A program made the translations under genes and the position numbers. A DNA stretch of 17,291 bases from JBDIBB01 sp039812685 (lineage in GTDB: Bacteria > Acidobacteriota > Vicinamibacteria > Vicinamibacterales > JAFNAJ01), in NCBI GenBank assembly GCA_039812685.1, contig JBDIBB010000083.1:1-17291 (forward strand), in the 5' to 3' direction. The notes under the pieces are model-generated. The model had not been told where the DNA came from. It did no database searches and saw only the letters and a list, made by a program, of their open reading frames with translations. This document shows, piece after piece, positions 10,009 through 17,291 of the stretch. How positions within the stretch are numbered: the stretch's first letter is position 1; every line of letters begins with the position of its first letter.

Positions 10009-11487
10009 TCAGGTGACGTGCAGGTTGATGACGCGGCCGATCGCGCGACGGCACACGCGGCAGAACCCGACGGGATTGCGTGAGAACATGACGCAGTCCT
10101 GCTCCGGGCGATAGAGGCCCCTGGTCTCGTACCCCGCGCCCTCGTAGGCGCCCACCTTCCCCGCGAAGGGCAGCCGCGCGAAGAACGCCTGCTCCCACGC
10201 CTGCTGCTCACGGAACAGGGCCGAGAGTTCGGCTTCCGGGGCGTTGCGCGCACGAAGGGCCCTCCGGCGGGCCTGGTACTCGGCGGTCCGCGCGTCGAAT
10301 GCCTCCTTGTCCCAGGGGGTCGGCAGCGGCGTCGCCGCCTCCACCAGGTCGCGCCACTTCAGCGCGGCCACGTGTCCCAGGGCCGTGATGTTGGGCTCCC
10401 AGGGCTCGGGGCGGCCGGTGAGGCCCGTTTCGTAGGCGACGTCGCTGGTGTAGTACTCGTCGGCCAGCGCGGCGAAGTGATGCGAGAACTCATGGACGAA
10501 CAGATAGTCGGCGAACTCGTTGCGGGCGGCCACCGCCGCGTGCGAGTTGAAGACGCCCCCGCCGCCGTACTGGACCTCGTTGACCAGCAGGACCAGGGCA
10601 TCGTAAGGCGCCGAGGACGCGATGTCGCGCAGGGCGCGGTTGTCGAGCGTGAGCAGGTAGCGTTCCGAATCGAAGATGTTGTACTCGGCCGACACCGGCG
10701 TGCGCCGCGGCGAGGCCGCCTGCGGACGATGCACCCCTGCGGCAGCCGACGGGACGTGCAGCAGGCGCACGTTGAAGTCGTCTTCCCGCGACCGGTAGGG
10801 TTCCTCCCGGAAGAGCGCCGCGACCAGCCGGCGCGCATCGGCCACCGCCTCGGCGCCCTGCGAGGCGGTGTAGCCTTCGGCCACGAACAGCAGATCGACG
10901 TGTCGATCGACGGCGCCGTGATCCGCGATGGTCGTCAGCGTGCCCTGCGGCACCGGCGGCGCGCGGTTCACGAACCGCGACTCGGGGTCGATCGCCACCG
11001 ACCAGATCTCCCGAAAGGTCTGGTCGGATTGCCGCCGCTTGATCACGACCTGCACCGGCGCCTTTGGCCAGGGGAACCGCAGGGAGTCGTGAAACGTGCG
11101 CCACTCGGCCCTGGCCTCGGGCGTCGTCTCCCATTCCCCGTAGATCGCGCCGAAGCCCCGTGAGTAGATCACCGCGTTGGTGGCGAGATCCACGATCTCC
11201 GCCCTGAAGCCGCCGAGGTTCGTGTCATCGAGCAGGGAAGTCCGACTGCCGGGCCAGGGCCCATCGTCCACCACGCGATCCAGCGTCACGATCCGCGCAT
11301 CGGCCTTGCCGGTGTGGAAGTAGTCGACGCGCATCGTGCGGCCGGTGAAGAAGTGGTCGAAGGCCGAGTCGGCCGCGACGGCCGGCACCTGGCCGACAGG
11401 GCCTCCGGCGTGCAGGAGCCAGCCGCCGGAGACCATCGCGACGAGGAGTGCGGCGCCGGGGTGCCATGATCCGGTGTGACGGGCCAT
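10009..11487 (-). CDS. M64-family (IgA-type) zinc metallopeptidase, exported
   Basis: The 492-residue protein starts with a hydrophobic signal or anchor (about residues 11-27). The N-terminal beta domain (about 41-170, TMRVDYFHTGKADARIV) is the Peptidase_M64 N-terminal type. The catalytic domain contains DLLFVAEGYTASQ (198-210) and the zinc motif HEFSHHFAALADEYY (His332, Glu333, His336, with the family's ADEYY following). The C-terminal part has CVMFSRNPVGFCRVC (Cys465, Cys476, Cys479), a cysteine cluster that may be structural. M64 was named for an IgA-cleaving enzyme, but most members from free-living bacteria have unknown substrates, so 'IgA' should not be taken literally. ATG 11487 has no Shine-Dalgarno and lies 7 bases after a -10 hexamer. 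It converges with the rhomboid gene across a 63-base gap. Confidence 0.92.
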   Translation of the reverse strand: MARHTGSWHPGAALLVAMVSGGWLLHAGGPVGQVPAVAADSAFDHFFTGRTMRVDYFHTGKADARIVTLDRVVDDGPWPGSRTSLLDDTNLGGFRAEIVDLATNAVIYSRGFGAIYGEWETTPEARAEWRTFHDSLRFPWPKAPVQVVIKRRQSDQTFREIWSVAIDPESRFVNRAPPVPQGTLTTIADHGAVDRHVDLLFVAEGYTASQGAEAVADARRLVAALFREEPYRSREDDFNVRLLHVPSAAAGVHRPQAASPRRTPVSAEYNIFDSERYLLTLDNRALRDIASSAPYDALVLLVNEVQYGGGGVFNSHAAVAARNEFADYLFVHEFSHHFAALADEYYTSDVAYETGLTGRPEPWEPNITALGHVAALKWRDLVEAATPLPTPWDKEAFDARTAEYQARRRALRARNAPEAELSALFREQQAWEQAFFARLPFAGKVGAYEGAGYETRGLYRPEQDCVMFSRNPVGFCRVCRRAIGRVINLHVT

Positions 11488-11494
11488 GCGCCCG

Positions 11495-11524
11495 ATGCTA
11501 CGAGGCCCGCGGCGGCCGGGTCAA
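11495..11524 (-). promoter_or_regulatory. Promoter of the M64 peptidase gene, apparently leaderless
   Basis: On the minus strand TTGACC (11524-11519, five of six to consensus) is followed after 18 bases by TAGCAT (11500-11495, four of six). The hexamer ends 7 bases before ATG 11487, so transcription should begin at or next to the start codon. Confidence 0.62.
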
Positions 11525-11574
11525 CGTGTCCGTCCGGCCTGCATCGGTCCGGACCGGCGCCAGTCCCGCCGCGG

Positions 11575-11964
11575 TCAGTGGACGGTGTAGGGGCCCTGGA
11601 GCGTGAACGGCGCGATCCGGGCGTCGAACCGTTCCCCCGCGCCCGTCACCATCTGGTAACTGCCGTGCATCGTCCCGAAGGGCACCGCGAGCGGACACCC
11701 CGACGTGTACTCGAAGCGCTCGCCCGGCGCGAGCGTCGGCTGCTCGCCGACGACGCCCTGCCCGCGCACTTCCTCGGTGTGCCCCGTGGCATCGATGATG
11801 ACCCAGTGGCGCGACTCGAGCCGGACCGTCTCGTGCCCGAGGTTCGCGATCTCGATGGTGTAGAGAAAGAACCAGCGGTTGAGCTGGGGTGCGGAGTGCT
11901 CTGGCGAGTAGCGGACACTGACACGGACGCTGACGTCCCTCGTGATCGCTTCCGACGTGTGCAT
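11575..11964 (-). CDS. apaG: ApaG family protein (DUF525)
   Basis: The 129-residue protein is a full-length ApaG, a single fibronectin-III-like beta sandwich. Characteristic stretches are LNRWFFLYTIEIANLG, then LESRHWVIIDATGHTEEVRG, then GQGVVGEQPTLAPGERFEYT and PFGTMHGSYQM. ApaG has been linked to cobalt/magnesium tolerance and in some species binds nucleotides, but its biochemical role is unsettled. ATG 11964 is chosen over the longer open frame upstream because it gives the normal N-terminus (MHTSEAIT) and lies 7 bases after TAGAAT. An in-frame ATG at 11973, overlapping the -10, is the alternative. The M64 gene follows on the same strand after 87 bases but has its own promoter. The UbiD-family gene is divergent. 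Confidence 0.93.
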   Translation of the reverse strand: MHTSEAITRDVSVRVSVRYSPEHSAPQLNRWFFLYTIEIANLGHETVRLESRHWVIIDATGHTEEVRGQGVVGEQPTLAPGERFEYTSGCPLAVPFGTMHGSYQMVTGAGERFDARIAPFTLQGPYTVH

Positions 11965-12252
11965 CGACCGCATTCTATCGCACGCGTGACGGGCGCCCGG
12001 ATGCCCGGGGTGAGGGCGCCGGGCGAGATCCGCGGCAGGCGGCGTCGCGCGCCGGCGCCGCAGGGCGAGTCGAGACCCGCTGCCCGTTTCCGGGGTATCC
12101 TCGACCTCCCGTCGACTCCCCTGAGGGATTCGACGTGCGGCTGGCGATGCCCGCGGGCTCACAGGATTGTCCGGGCCGCCGCTGTCGCGGGCGCCGGGGG
12201 ACGGAGCGACGCCCGGCGTTCCATCCTTCCGTCCGAGCGCCACCGCGAACCC
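11965..12252. other. 288-base divergent intergenic region (apaG / UbiD family)
   Basis: No convincing gene is seen. The left end holds the apaG -10. On the plus strand a possible -10 (TATCCT, 12096-12101) lies 151 bases before the UbiD-family ATG, without a clear -35. No strong Shine-Dalgarno precedes ATG 12253. The plus-strand frame is open upstream, but its composition is Arg/Pro/Gly-rich like non-coding GC-rich DNA. Confidence 0.55.
11972..11977 (-). promoter_or_regulatory. -10 element of apaG (TAGAAT), apparently leaderless
   Basis: TAGAAT on the minus strand (11977-11972) ends 7 bases before ATG 11964, and no Shine-Dalgarno is present. No recognisable -35 is found 16-18 bases upstream, so the call rests on the -10 and its spacing, shared with three other genes here. 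Confidence 0.5.
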
Positions 12253-14076
12253 ATGAGCGACGCCGGGTTTCCCGACCTCCGCAGCTTCGTCGATCGCCTC
12301 GCGCGCGATCGCGATCTCGTTGTCGTCGATGCCGCCGTGGAGGCCGACCAGGAGGTGGCCGAGATTCATCGGCGCGTGATTGCGGCCGGCGGACCGGCGC
12401 TGCTCTTCACCAACGTGCGCGGCGCCGGGTTCCCGCTGGTCACCAATCTCTTCGGGACCTCACGCCGCGCCGAGCTGGCCTTCGGCCGGCGTCCCCATCG
12501 TCTGGTCGAGCGGCTCGTGGGCGCCGCCGAGACCCTGCTCCCGCCGACGCCCGCCAGGCTCTGGCACGAGCGCGGCCTCATCGGCGACCTGCTCCGCATC
12601 GGCATGCGCCGGGTCGGTCGCGGTCCCGTCACCGAGACCGTCGTGAGCGACCCCGATCTCCGCAGGCTGCCCGTGCTGACGCTCTGGCCCGAGGATGGGG
12701 GACCCTTTCTCACCCTGCCGCTGGTCTACACGCAGCATCCCGAACGCGAAGGCCACAACCTCGGCATGTACCGCCTGCAGGTGTTCGGGCCGCGCACGAC
12801 CGGAATGCACTGGCAGATCGGCAAGGGGGGCGGGTTTCACTACCAGGCGGCCGAGGCGCGCGGCCAGGCCCTGCCCGTCACGGTCCTGCTCGGAGGACCG
12901 CCCGCGCTCATCCTGTCGGCGATCGCGCCGCTGCCCGAGAACGTCCCCGAACTGATGCTGGCCTCGCTCATCGCGGGCCGGCGCCTGCCGCTGGCACGCA
13001 TCGACGACTGGCCGCATCCGCTGGTGGCCAGCGCCGAATTCGCCCTGATGGGAACCGTCGCGCCAGGCGTGCGCCGGCCAGAAGGGCCCTTCGGCGACCA
13101 CTACGGCTACTACTCGCTGCGCCACGATTACCCCGTGTTCGACGTCGCGCGCATGGCGCACCGCCACGACGCCATCTATCCGGCGACCGTCGTCGGCAAG
13201 CCCCGGCAGGAGGACTTCTTCATTGGCGACCTGCTGCAGGATCTGCTCTCCCCGCTGTTCCCCCTCGTGATGCCCTCGGTCCTCAGCCTGTGGTCGTACG
13301 GCGAAGCCGGCTACCACTCGCTGGCCGGGGCGGTGGTCAGGGAGCGGTACGGCCGGGAGGCGATGGCCGCAGCCTTCCGGATCCTCGGCGAAGGGCAGCT
13401 CGCGCTGACGAAGTTCCTGCTGGTCACCGACGCGCGGATCGACCTGCGCGACTTCAGGGCCACGCTCGCGCACGTGCTGGCGCGGACGCGTCCGGAGACC
13501 GATCTGTTCGTGTTCGCCAACGTGTCGATGGACACGCTCGACTACACGGGGCCCGCCGTCAACGAGGGGTCCAAGGGCGTCTGGCTGGGCCTGGGCGAGC
13601 CGGTGCGGGAACTGCCCGTCGAGTTCCGCGCCGCCGAACTGCCGGCCGGCGCCGGCGAGGTGTTCGTCTTCTGCCCGGGGTGCCTGGTGGTGGGTGCGCC
13701 GCCCTATGCCACCGAGCGTGAGGCGGCCGCACGCTTCGCGCGGCACCCCGCGTTCGCCGACTGGCCGCTCGTGGTGGTGAGCGACGATCCCCGGCTGGCC
13801 GCAGCCAGCACGATGAACTTCCTCTGGACCACCTTCACGCGGTTCGAGCCCGCCGCCGACCTGCACGCCTCGCGCGTCGACGTGGTGCGCAATCACCTGG
13901 CGTTCAGCGCGCCCATCGCCATCGATGCGCGGATGAAGCCGTGGTATCCCGCCGAGGTGTCGTGCGCACCGGACGTCGCGGCGCGCGTGGGCGCCCGCTG
14001 GCGCGACTACTTCCCCGCGGGCGTCGAGATGGGCGACGCCGACCGCGGCCACCTCGACCCGCGACGCCAGTCCTGA
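12253..14076 (+). CDS. UbiD-family prenylated-FMN-dependent decarboxylase
   Basis: UbiD enzymes reversibly decarboxylate aromatic or alpha,beta-unsaturated acids using prenylated FMN. This 607-residue member keeps the catalytic and metal positions expected from Fdc1/UbiD: Asn169, Arg174 (HNLGMYR), His186 (GMHWQIGKGG), Glu233 (PELMLASLIAG), and the active-site motif RPEGPFGDHYGYYS with Glu277 and Asp282. The DHxGYY form of that motif resembles the UbiD/menaquinone-type branch more than Fdc1. It is longer than E. coli UbiD (497 residues), with the extra length in the C-terminal part; long forms occur among menaquinone-biosynthesis decarboxylases. A role in quinone synthesis is therefore possible, but aromatic-acid metabolism cannot be excluded. 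No UbiX-like flavin prenyltransferase is in the window. ATG 12253 begins the conserved part. It is divergent from apaG, and pepF follows after 88 bases. Confidence 0.92.
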   Translation: MSDAGFPDLRSFVDRLARDRDLVVVDAAVEADQEVAEIHRRVIAAGGPALLFTNVRGAGFPLVTNLFGTSRRAELAFGRRPHRLVERLVGAAETLLPPTPARLWHERGLIGDLLRIGMRRVGRGPVTETVVSDPDLRRLPVLTLWPEDGGPFLTLPLVYTQHPEREGHNLGMYRLQVFGPRTTGMHWQIGKGGGFHYQAAEARGQALPVTVLLGGPPALILSAIAPLPENVPELMLASLIAGRRLPLARIDDWPHPLVASAEFALMGTVAPGVRRPEGPFGDHYGYYSLRHDYPVFDVARMAHRHDAIYPATVVGKPRQEDFFIGDLLQDLLSPLFPLVMPSVLSLWSYGEAGYHSLAGAVVRERYGREAMAAAFRILGEGQLALTKFLLVTDARIDLRDFRATLAHVLARTRPETDLFVFANVSMDTLDYTGPAVNEGSKGVWLGLGEPVRELPVEFRAAELPAGAGEVFVFCPGCLVVGAPPYATEREAAARFARHPAFADWPLVVVSDDPRLAAASTMNFLWTTFTRFEPAADLHASRVDVVRNHLAFSAPIAIDARMKPWYPAEVSCAPDVAARVGARWRDYFPAGVEMGDADRGHLDPRRQS

Positions 14077-14150
14077 CGCCGCTGCCGCCCTGGCCGGCGG
14101 GGAAGGCGACCGGGCCCCGGGCCGCACCGGTCACGCCACGAGGCTGAGAG

Positions 14151-14156
14151 TAGAAT
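14151..14156 (+). promoter_or_regulatory. -10 element of pepF (TAGAAT), apparently leaderless
   Basis: TAGAAT ends 8 bases before ATG 14165, the same spacing as for the sigma-factor gene. There is no Shine-Dalgarno next to the ATG and no clear -35 (CGGTCA at 14128-14133 is the nearest candidate at 17 bases). Confidence 0.5.
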
Positions 14157-14164
14157 GGCCGGGT

Positions 14165-16054
14165 ATGTCCATGCCCGGCGCCGCCGCTCCCGCGTGTCCG
14201 CACCCGATGTCTGCGCCCGATGCGCCCTCGAGCCTCGTCACCCGCGAACGCCACGAGGTCGCCGACGCCTGCAAGTGGAACCTGTCCGACATCTTCCCCT
14301 CGTGGGCGGAGTGGGAAGCCGGCTGCCGGGATCTCGAGGCCGGCATCGACCGGTTCCCGGCGATGCAGGGGACGCTCGCACGCGGGCCCCAGCGGCTGAT
14401 GGCGGCCCTGCGTGCGTCCGACGATCTGGGGCAGCTCGCGTATCGGGTCTACTACTACGCCGCGCTCAGCTACGACGAAGATCAGCGCGCCAACGACGTC
14501 AACGCACGCAGGCAGCAGGTGCAGGTGTTGCTGGCCCGGTGGTCGCAGGCCACGTCGTGGTTCAATCCCGAGCTGCTGCGGGTGCCGATCGAGACGGTGC
14601 GCGGGTGGATGACCGAACACCCCGAACTCGGCGTCTACCGCTTCGCGATCGAAGACCTGTACCGCCAGCAGGCGCACGTGCTCGACGAGGACGGCGAGCG
14701 GCTGATGGCGCTGGCCAGGCGCTTCGAGTCCTCACCACACGACGCCTACGAAGCCCTGTCGACGGCCGATGTCCGCTGGCCCGACATCCGTCTGTCGACC
14801 GGCGAGACCGTCAAGGTCACCTACGGCCAGTATCGGGCCATCCTGGCCACGAACCGCGTGCAGGCCGATCGCGCGGCGGCGTTCGCGGCCCTGCACGAGA
14901 CGTTCGCGGCCAGCGTCAACACCTATGCCGCGCTCTACAACGGCATCCTGCAGCGCGATCTCTTCGCCGCCAGGGCGCGGCACCACCAGACCACCCTGGC
15001 GGCGGCGCTGTTCGGCAACGACATCCCCACGGCCGTGGTGGAGACGCTCGTGGACACCACCCGCGCGCACACCGGGCCGCTGCGGCGGTACGAGCGGTTC
15101 CGCAAGCGCGCCCTCGGCCTCGATCGCTACCACGCCTACGACGGCTCGATTCCCGTGGTGGATGTCGACCGGCGCTACGAGTACGACGAGGTGCTGGAAT
15201 GGGTGACCGAGGCGATGGCACCGCTCGGCAGCGATTACGTGGAGCGGATGCGGCGCGGGTTCGCGGGCCGGTGGATCGACGTCTACGAGAACCCGGGCAA
15301 GCGCAGCGGGGCCTACTCGGCGCCGGTCTATGGCGTGCACCCCTACATGCTGCTGAACTGGAACGGCACGCTCGACGCGGTGTTCACGCTGGCCCACGAG
15401 ATGGGCCACTCGATGCACACGCTCTACTCGCACGAGACCCAGCCGTTCGTCTATTCGAGCTACACGATCTTCGTGGCCGAGGTGCCCTCCACGCTGAGCG
15501 AGGCGCTGCTGCTCGACTACCTGCTGGCGCGCACCAGCGATCCGCGCGAGCGGATCGTGCTGCTGCAGCACGCGATCGACAGCATCGTCGGCACCTTCTA
15601 CCGGCAGGTGATGTTCGCCGACTTCGAATGGCAGGCGCACAAGCTGGTGGAAGCGGGCGAGCCGATCACGGCTGACGTGCTCGGCGAGCTCTACCTCGGG
15701 CTGGAGAAGGCCTACCACGCCGACGCGATCGAATACGACGATCTGCTGCGCTGCACCTGGGCGCGCATCCCGCACTTCTTCAACTCGCCCTACTACGTCT
15801 ATCAATACGCCACCTGCTTCGCGTCGACCGCGAAGCTGGTGAAGGATCTCACCGGCGGTCCTGCCGACCGCCGCGCCGGGGCCCTGCAGCGCTACCTCGA
15901 TCTGCTGAGATCCGGCGGCAGCGATCACCCGATGACGCTGCTGCGGCGCGCGGGCGTGGACCTGGGCGATCCCGCCACGGTGCTGGCCGTGGTGCAGCAG
16001 TGCGACACGCTGGTGACGCGGCTGGAGTCCGAGTTCGCCGCGCTGGGCCATTGA
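14165..16054 (+). CDS. pepF: Oligoendopeptidase F (peptidase family M3B)
   Basis: This is a cytoplasmic zinc endopeptidase that cuts short peptides. The 629 residues are close to the usual 560-620 plus a short N-terminal extension. The N-terminal helical domain contains WNLSDIFPSWAEWEAG; the central part has LYNGILQRDLFAARARHHQT. The zinc site HEMGHSMHTLYSHE places His411, Glu412 and His415, and the third ligand is probably Glu439 in FVAEVPSTLSEALLLDYLL. The C-terminal FNSPYYVYQYATCFASTAKL is typical of PepF. All catalytic residues are intact. ATG 14165 is preferred because it fits the -10 at 14151-14156; ATG 14207 would remove 14 residues that look poorly conserved (MSMPGAAAPACPHP). The threonine dehydrogenase gene begins 31 bases after its stop, so the two may be co-transcribed. 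Confidence 0.95.
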   Translation: MSMPGAAAPACPHPMSAPDAPSSLVTRERHEVADACKWNLSDIFPSWAEWEAGCRDLEAGIDRFPAMQGTLARGPQRLMAALRASDDLGQLAYRVYYYAALSYDEDQRANDVNARRQQVQVLLARWSQATSWFNPELLRVPIETVRGWMTEHPELGVYRFAIEDLYRQQAHVLDEDGERLMALARRFESSPHDAYEALSTADVRWPDIRLSTGETVKVTYGQYRAILATNRVQADRAAAFAALHETFAASVNTYAALYNGILQRDLFAARARHHQTTLAAALFGNDIPTAVVETLVDTTRAHTGPLRRYERFRKRALGLDRYHAYDGSIPVVDVDRRYEYDEVLEWVTEAMAPLGSDYVERMRRGFAGRWIDVYENPGKRSGAYSAPVYGVHPYMLLNWNGTLDAVFTLAHEMGHSMHTLYSHETQPFVYSSYTIFVAEVPSTLSEALLLDYLLARTSDPRERIVLLQHAIDSIVGTFYRQVMFADFEWQAHKLVEAGEPITADVLGELYLGLEKAYHADAIEYDDLLRCTWARIPHFFNSPYYVYQYATCFASTAKLVKDLTGGPADRRAGALQRYLDLLRSGGSDHPMTLLRRAGVDLGDPATVLAVVQQCDTLVTRLESEFAALGH

Positions 16055-16085
16055 CCCGGCGCCTCGCCATCACGCGGAGACCGAC

Positions 16086-17126
16086 ATGCGTCGTTCGGGT
16101 GTGCTGATCACGGGCGCGGGCGGAGAGATCGGCCATGGGCTCATCGAGCGGCTGGCGGCGGCCGGCGACACGCCGGTCCTCACCATCGATCTCCAGGCGC
16201 TCGAGCCCGAGGTGCGCCCGAAGGTGCACCGGGAGTACGTCGGGTCGATTCTCGACACGGCACTGCTCGAGCGCATCCTGGCCGAGTTCGAGATCGACCT
16301 CGTGTTCCACCTCGCCGCACTGCTCTCCACGCGATCGGAGTTCACGCCGACGACCGCTCACCAGGTGAACGTCGAGGGCACGCTGCAACTGCTGGAGTTC
16401 GCGCAGCGCGAAGGCGAGTCGCACGGCCGCCCGGTCACCTTCGTCTACCCGTCGTCGATTGCCGCCTACGGCCTGCCGGATCTCGCGACGCGCCGGCGCG
16501 CCGGCCGCGTCAAGGAAGACGAGTGGGCCCACCCGACCACCATGTACGGGTGCAACAAGCTCTACTGCGAGCAACTGGGCACCTATTACGCCCGGCACTA
16601 CAAGCAATTGGCCGCCGAGCGGCTCTCGGGCAGGGTCGATTTCCGGTCGGTGCGCTTCCCCGGGCTCATCTCGGCGGTGACGGTCCCCTCGGGCGGCACC
16701 AGCGACTACGCGCCCGAGATGATTCACGCGGCGGCCCGCGGCCTGCCGTACGCGTGCTTCGTGCGGCCGGACACGCGCATTCCCTTCATGGCGATGCCCG
16801 ACGCGGTGGAAGCCCTGGTGAAGCTCGCGACGGCCCCCGCCGCCGCGCTCACGCGCACCGCCTACAACGTCGGGGTGTTCAATCCCTCGGCGGCCGAGAT
16901 CCGCGACGTCGTCCTGCGGGCGTTCCCCGACGCGCGAATCGACTGGAAGGTGGACGCGAAGCGGCAGGGCATCGTCGACTCGTGGCCCGAGGACGTGGAC
17001 GACAGCGCCGCACGGCGCGACTGGGGATTCGCGCCGGCCTACGACTTCACGCGCGCGTTCGAACAGTACCTGATTCCGACCATCCGCAGGCGTTACGCCG
17101 GCGGTGAGCGCGCCCCCGCACGCTGA
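16086..17126 (+). CDS. SDR-type L-threonine 3-dehydrogenase (NAD-dependent epimerase/dehydratase fold)
   Basis: The 346-residue protein has an NAD-binding Rossmann fold (ITGAGGEIG, residues 8-16), Asp35 at the end of strand 2 for NAD preference, the FHLAALLS loop (74-81), YPSSIAAYG (121-129) and the catalytic Tyr154-x3-Lys158 (MYGCNK). The C-terminal half matches the epimerase-like threonine dehydrogenases of animals and Bacteroidetes: GGTSDY (203-208), YACFVRPDTRIPFMAMPDA (222-240), YNVGVFNPS (260-268) and IVDSWPEDVDDSAARRDWGF (296-315). It should oxidise L-threonine to 2-amino-3-ketobutyrate. A different sugar epimerase activity is possible, but the last two motifs argue for threonine. GGAG (16076-16079) lies 6 bases before ATG 16086. 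No 2-amino-3-ketobutyrate CoA ligase gene is in view. Confidence 0.87.
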   Translation: MRRSGVLITGAGGEIGHGLIERLAAAGDTPVLTIDLQALEPEVRPKVHREYVGSILDTALLERILAEFEIDLVFHLAALLSTRSEFTPTTAHQVNVEGTLQLLEFAQREGESHGRPVTFVYPSSIAAYGLPDLATRRRAGRVKEDEWAHPTTMYGCNKLYCEQLGTYYARHYKQLAAERLSGRVDFRSVRFPGLISAVTVPSGGTSDYAPEMIHAAARGLPYACFVRPDTRIPFMAMPDAVEALVKLATAPAAALTRTAYNVGVFNPSAAEIRDVVLRAFPDARIDWKVDAKRQGIVDSWPEDVDDSAARRDWGFAPAYDFTRAFEQYLIPTIRRRYAGGERAPAR

Positions 17127-17175
17127 GGCACCCCGGAGCCCGGCGCCCGGCCCTGCCCGCGATATCCGCTGCGTG

Positions 17176-17291
17176 CTAAGCTGGCACGATCGGCAGGCCG
17201 AAACGGAAGCTCATCCCGGCTGCGCCGGGCAGCCCGTGCGCCGCCCCGCCGGCCGGCGGCCTGCCGGGCGCGCCGCCCGCTGGCCCGGGGC
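17176..17291 (-). CDS. Possible C-terminal end of a minus-strand gene (hypothetical)
   Basis: On the minus strand one frame is open from the right edge to TAG at 17178-17176. It reads as a Gly/Pro/Ala-rich stretch followed by GMSFRFGLPIVPA and the stop. The ordered last dozen residues after a low-complexity linker look like a real protein tail, and the arrangement would be convergent with the threonine dehydrogenase gene. The evidence is thin: only about 38 codons are visible, no family is recognised, and open frames are common in DNA this rich in GC. Confidence 0.3.
   Translation of the reverse strand, partial: PGPAGGAPGRPPAGGAAHGLPGAAGMSFRFGLPIVPA

Noticed and set aside
12135..13721. Plus-strand 528-codon frame inside the UbiD-family gene
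   Set aside because: It is a frame-shifted shadow of the UbiD-family gene, with Arg/Ala/Pro-rich composition.
12460..14127. 555-codon minus-strand frame opposite the UbiD-family gene
   Set aside because: It is antisense to a gene with conserved active-site residues, and its composition is typical of a complement frame.
14108..14132. GACCGG / CCGGTC hairpin after the UbiD-family gene
   Set aside because: The stem has only 6 bases with a 13-base loop and no T tract, and it overlaps the presumed pepF promoter; too weak to call.
14732..16051. 439-codon minus-strand frame opposite pepF
   Set aside because: It is antisense to an intact M3B peptidase and has no recognisable motif.
15849..16727. 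292-codon minus-strand frame across the pepF-threonine dehydrogenase junction
   Set aside because: It overlaps two real genes on the other strand and has no domain or signal.
17161..17190. TGCTAAGCT as an extended -10 promoter near the right edge
   Set aside because: The hexamer TAAGCT matches consensus in only three of six bases, there is no -35, and no start codon follows at a sensible distance.

Overview
The window is GC-rich chromosomal DNA from a Gram-negative bacterium: it carries a TolC-type outer-membrane channel, an RND-type periplasmic adaptor and many third-position G/C codons. The gene mix (M64 peptidase, DUF4920 protein, zinc-ribbon rhomboid, pyruvate:ferredoxin oxidoreductase next to a dihydroorotate-dehydrogenase-like gene, SDR-type threonine dehydrogenase) would fit an Acidobacteriota (Vicinamibacteria-like) genome. 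That placement is inference from general impression, not from a marker gene. I see no rRNA, tRNA, CRISPR array, insertion sequence, phage gene or other sign of a mobile region.

Layout. At 1-2268 on the minus strand lies an efflux operon: an outer-membrane factor followed by a membrane-fusion protein that runs off the left edge; the inner-membrane pump is presumably beyond it. At 2410-3380 on the plus strand an ECF-type sigma factor overlaps by 4 bases a small soluble zinc-finger protein, its likely anti-sigma factor. A strong hairpin at 3401-3452 separates this pair from a convergent minus-strand unit, nifJ (8125-4556) followed by a DHOD-like flavoprotein (4474-3482). A 345-base intergenic region with divergent promoters leads to a DUF4920 periplasmic protein (8471-8983) and a rhomboid protease (9085-9945) on the plus strand. 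Convergent to these are an M64 metallopeptidase (11487-10009) and apaG (11964-11575). From 12253 to the right edge the plus strand carries a UbiD-family decarboxylase, an oligoendopeptidase F (M3B) and an SDR-type L-threonine 3-dehydrogenase. The last 115 bases may hold the 3' end of a minus-strand gene.

How the genes work together. Three groupings look functional: TolC plus adaptor (export), sigma plus zinc-finger protein (regulation), and PFOR plus DHOD-like flavoprotein (anaerobic or ferredoxin-linked carbon metabolism). pepF and the threonine dehydrogenase are 31 bases apart and may be co-transcribed, which would join peptide breakdown with amino-acid catabolism. The other genes look like single-gene units.

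The most general signal is in the control regions. Four genes (sigma, M64 peptidase, apaG, pepF) have a TAGAAT or TAGCAT hexamer ending 7-8 bases before the start codon and no Shine-Dalgarno in the usual place, which suggests leaderless mRNAs. I did not find a clearly undescribed multi-gene system; the genes are recognisable families in ordinary arrangements, with local oddities given in the findings.
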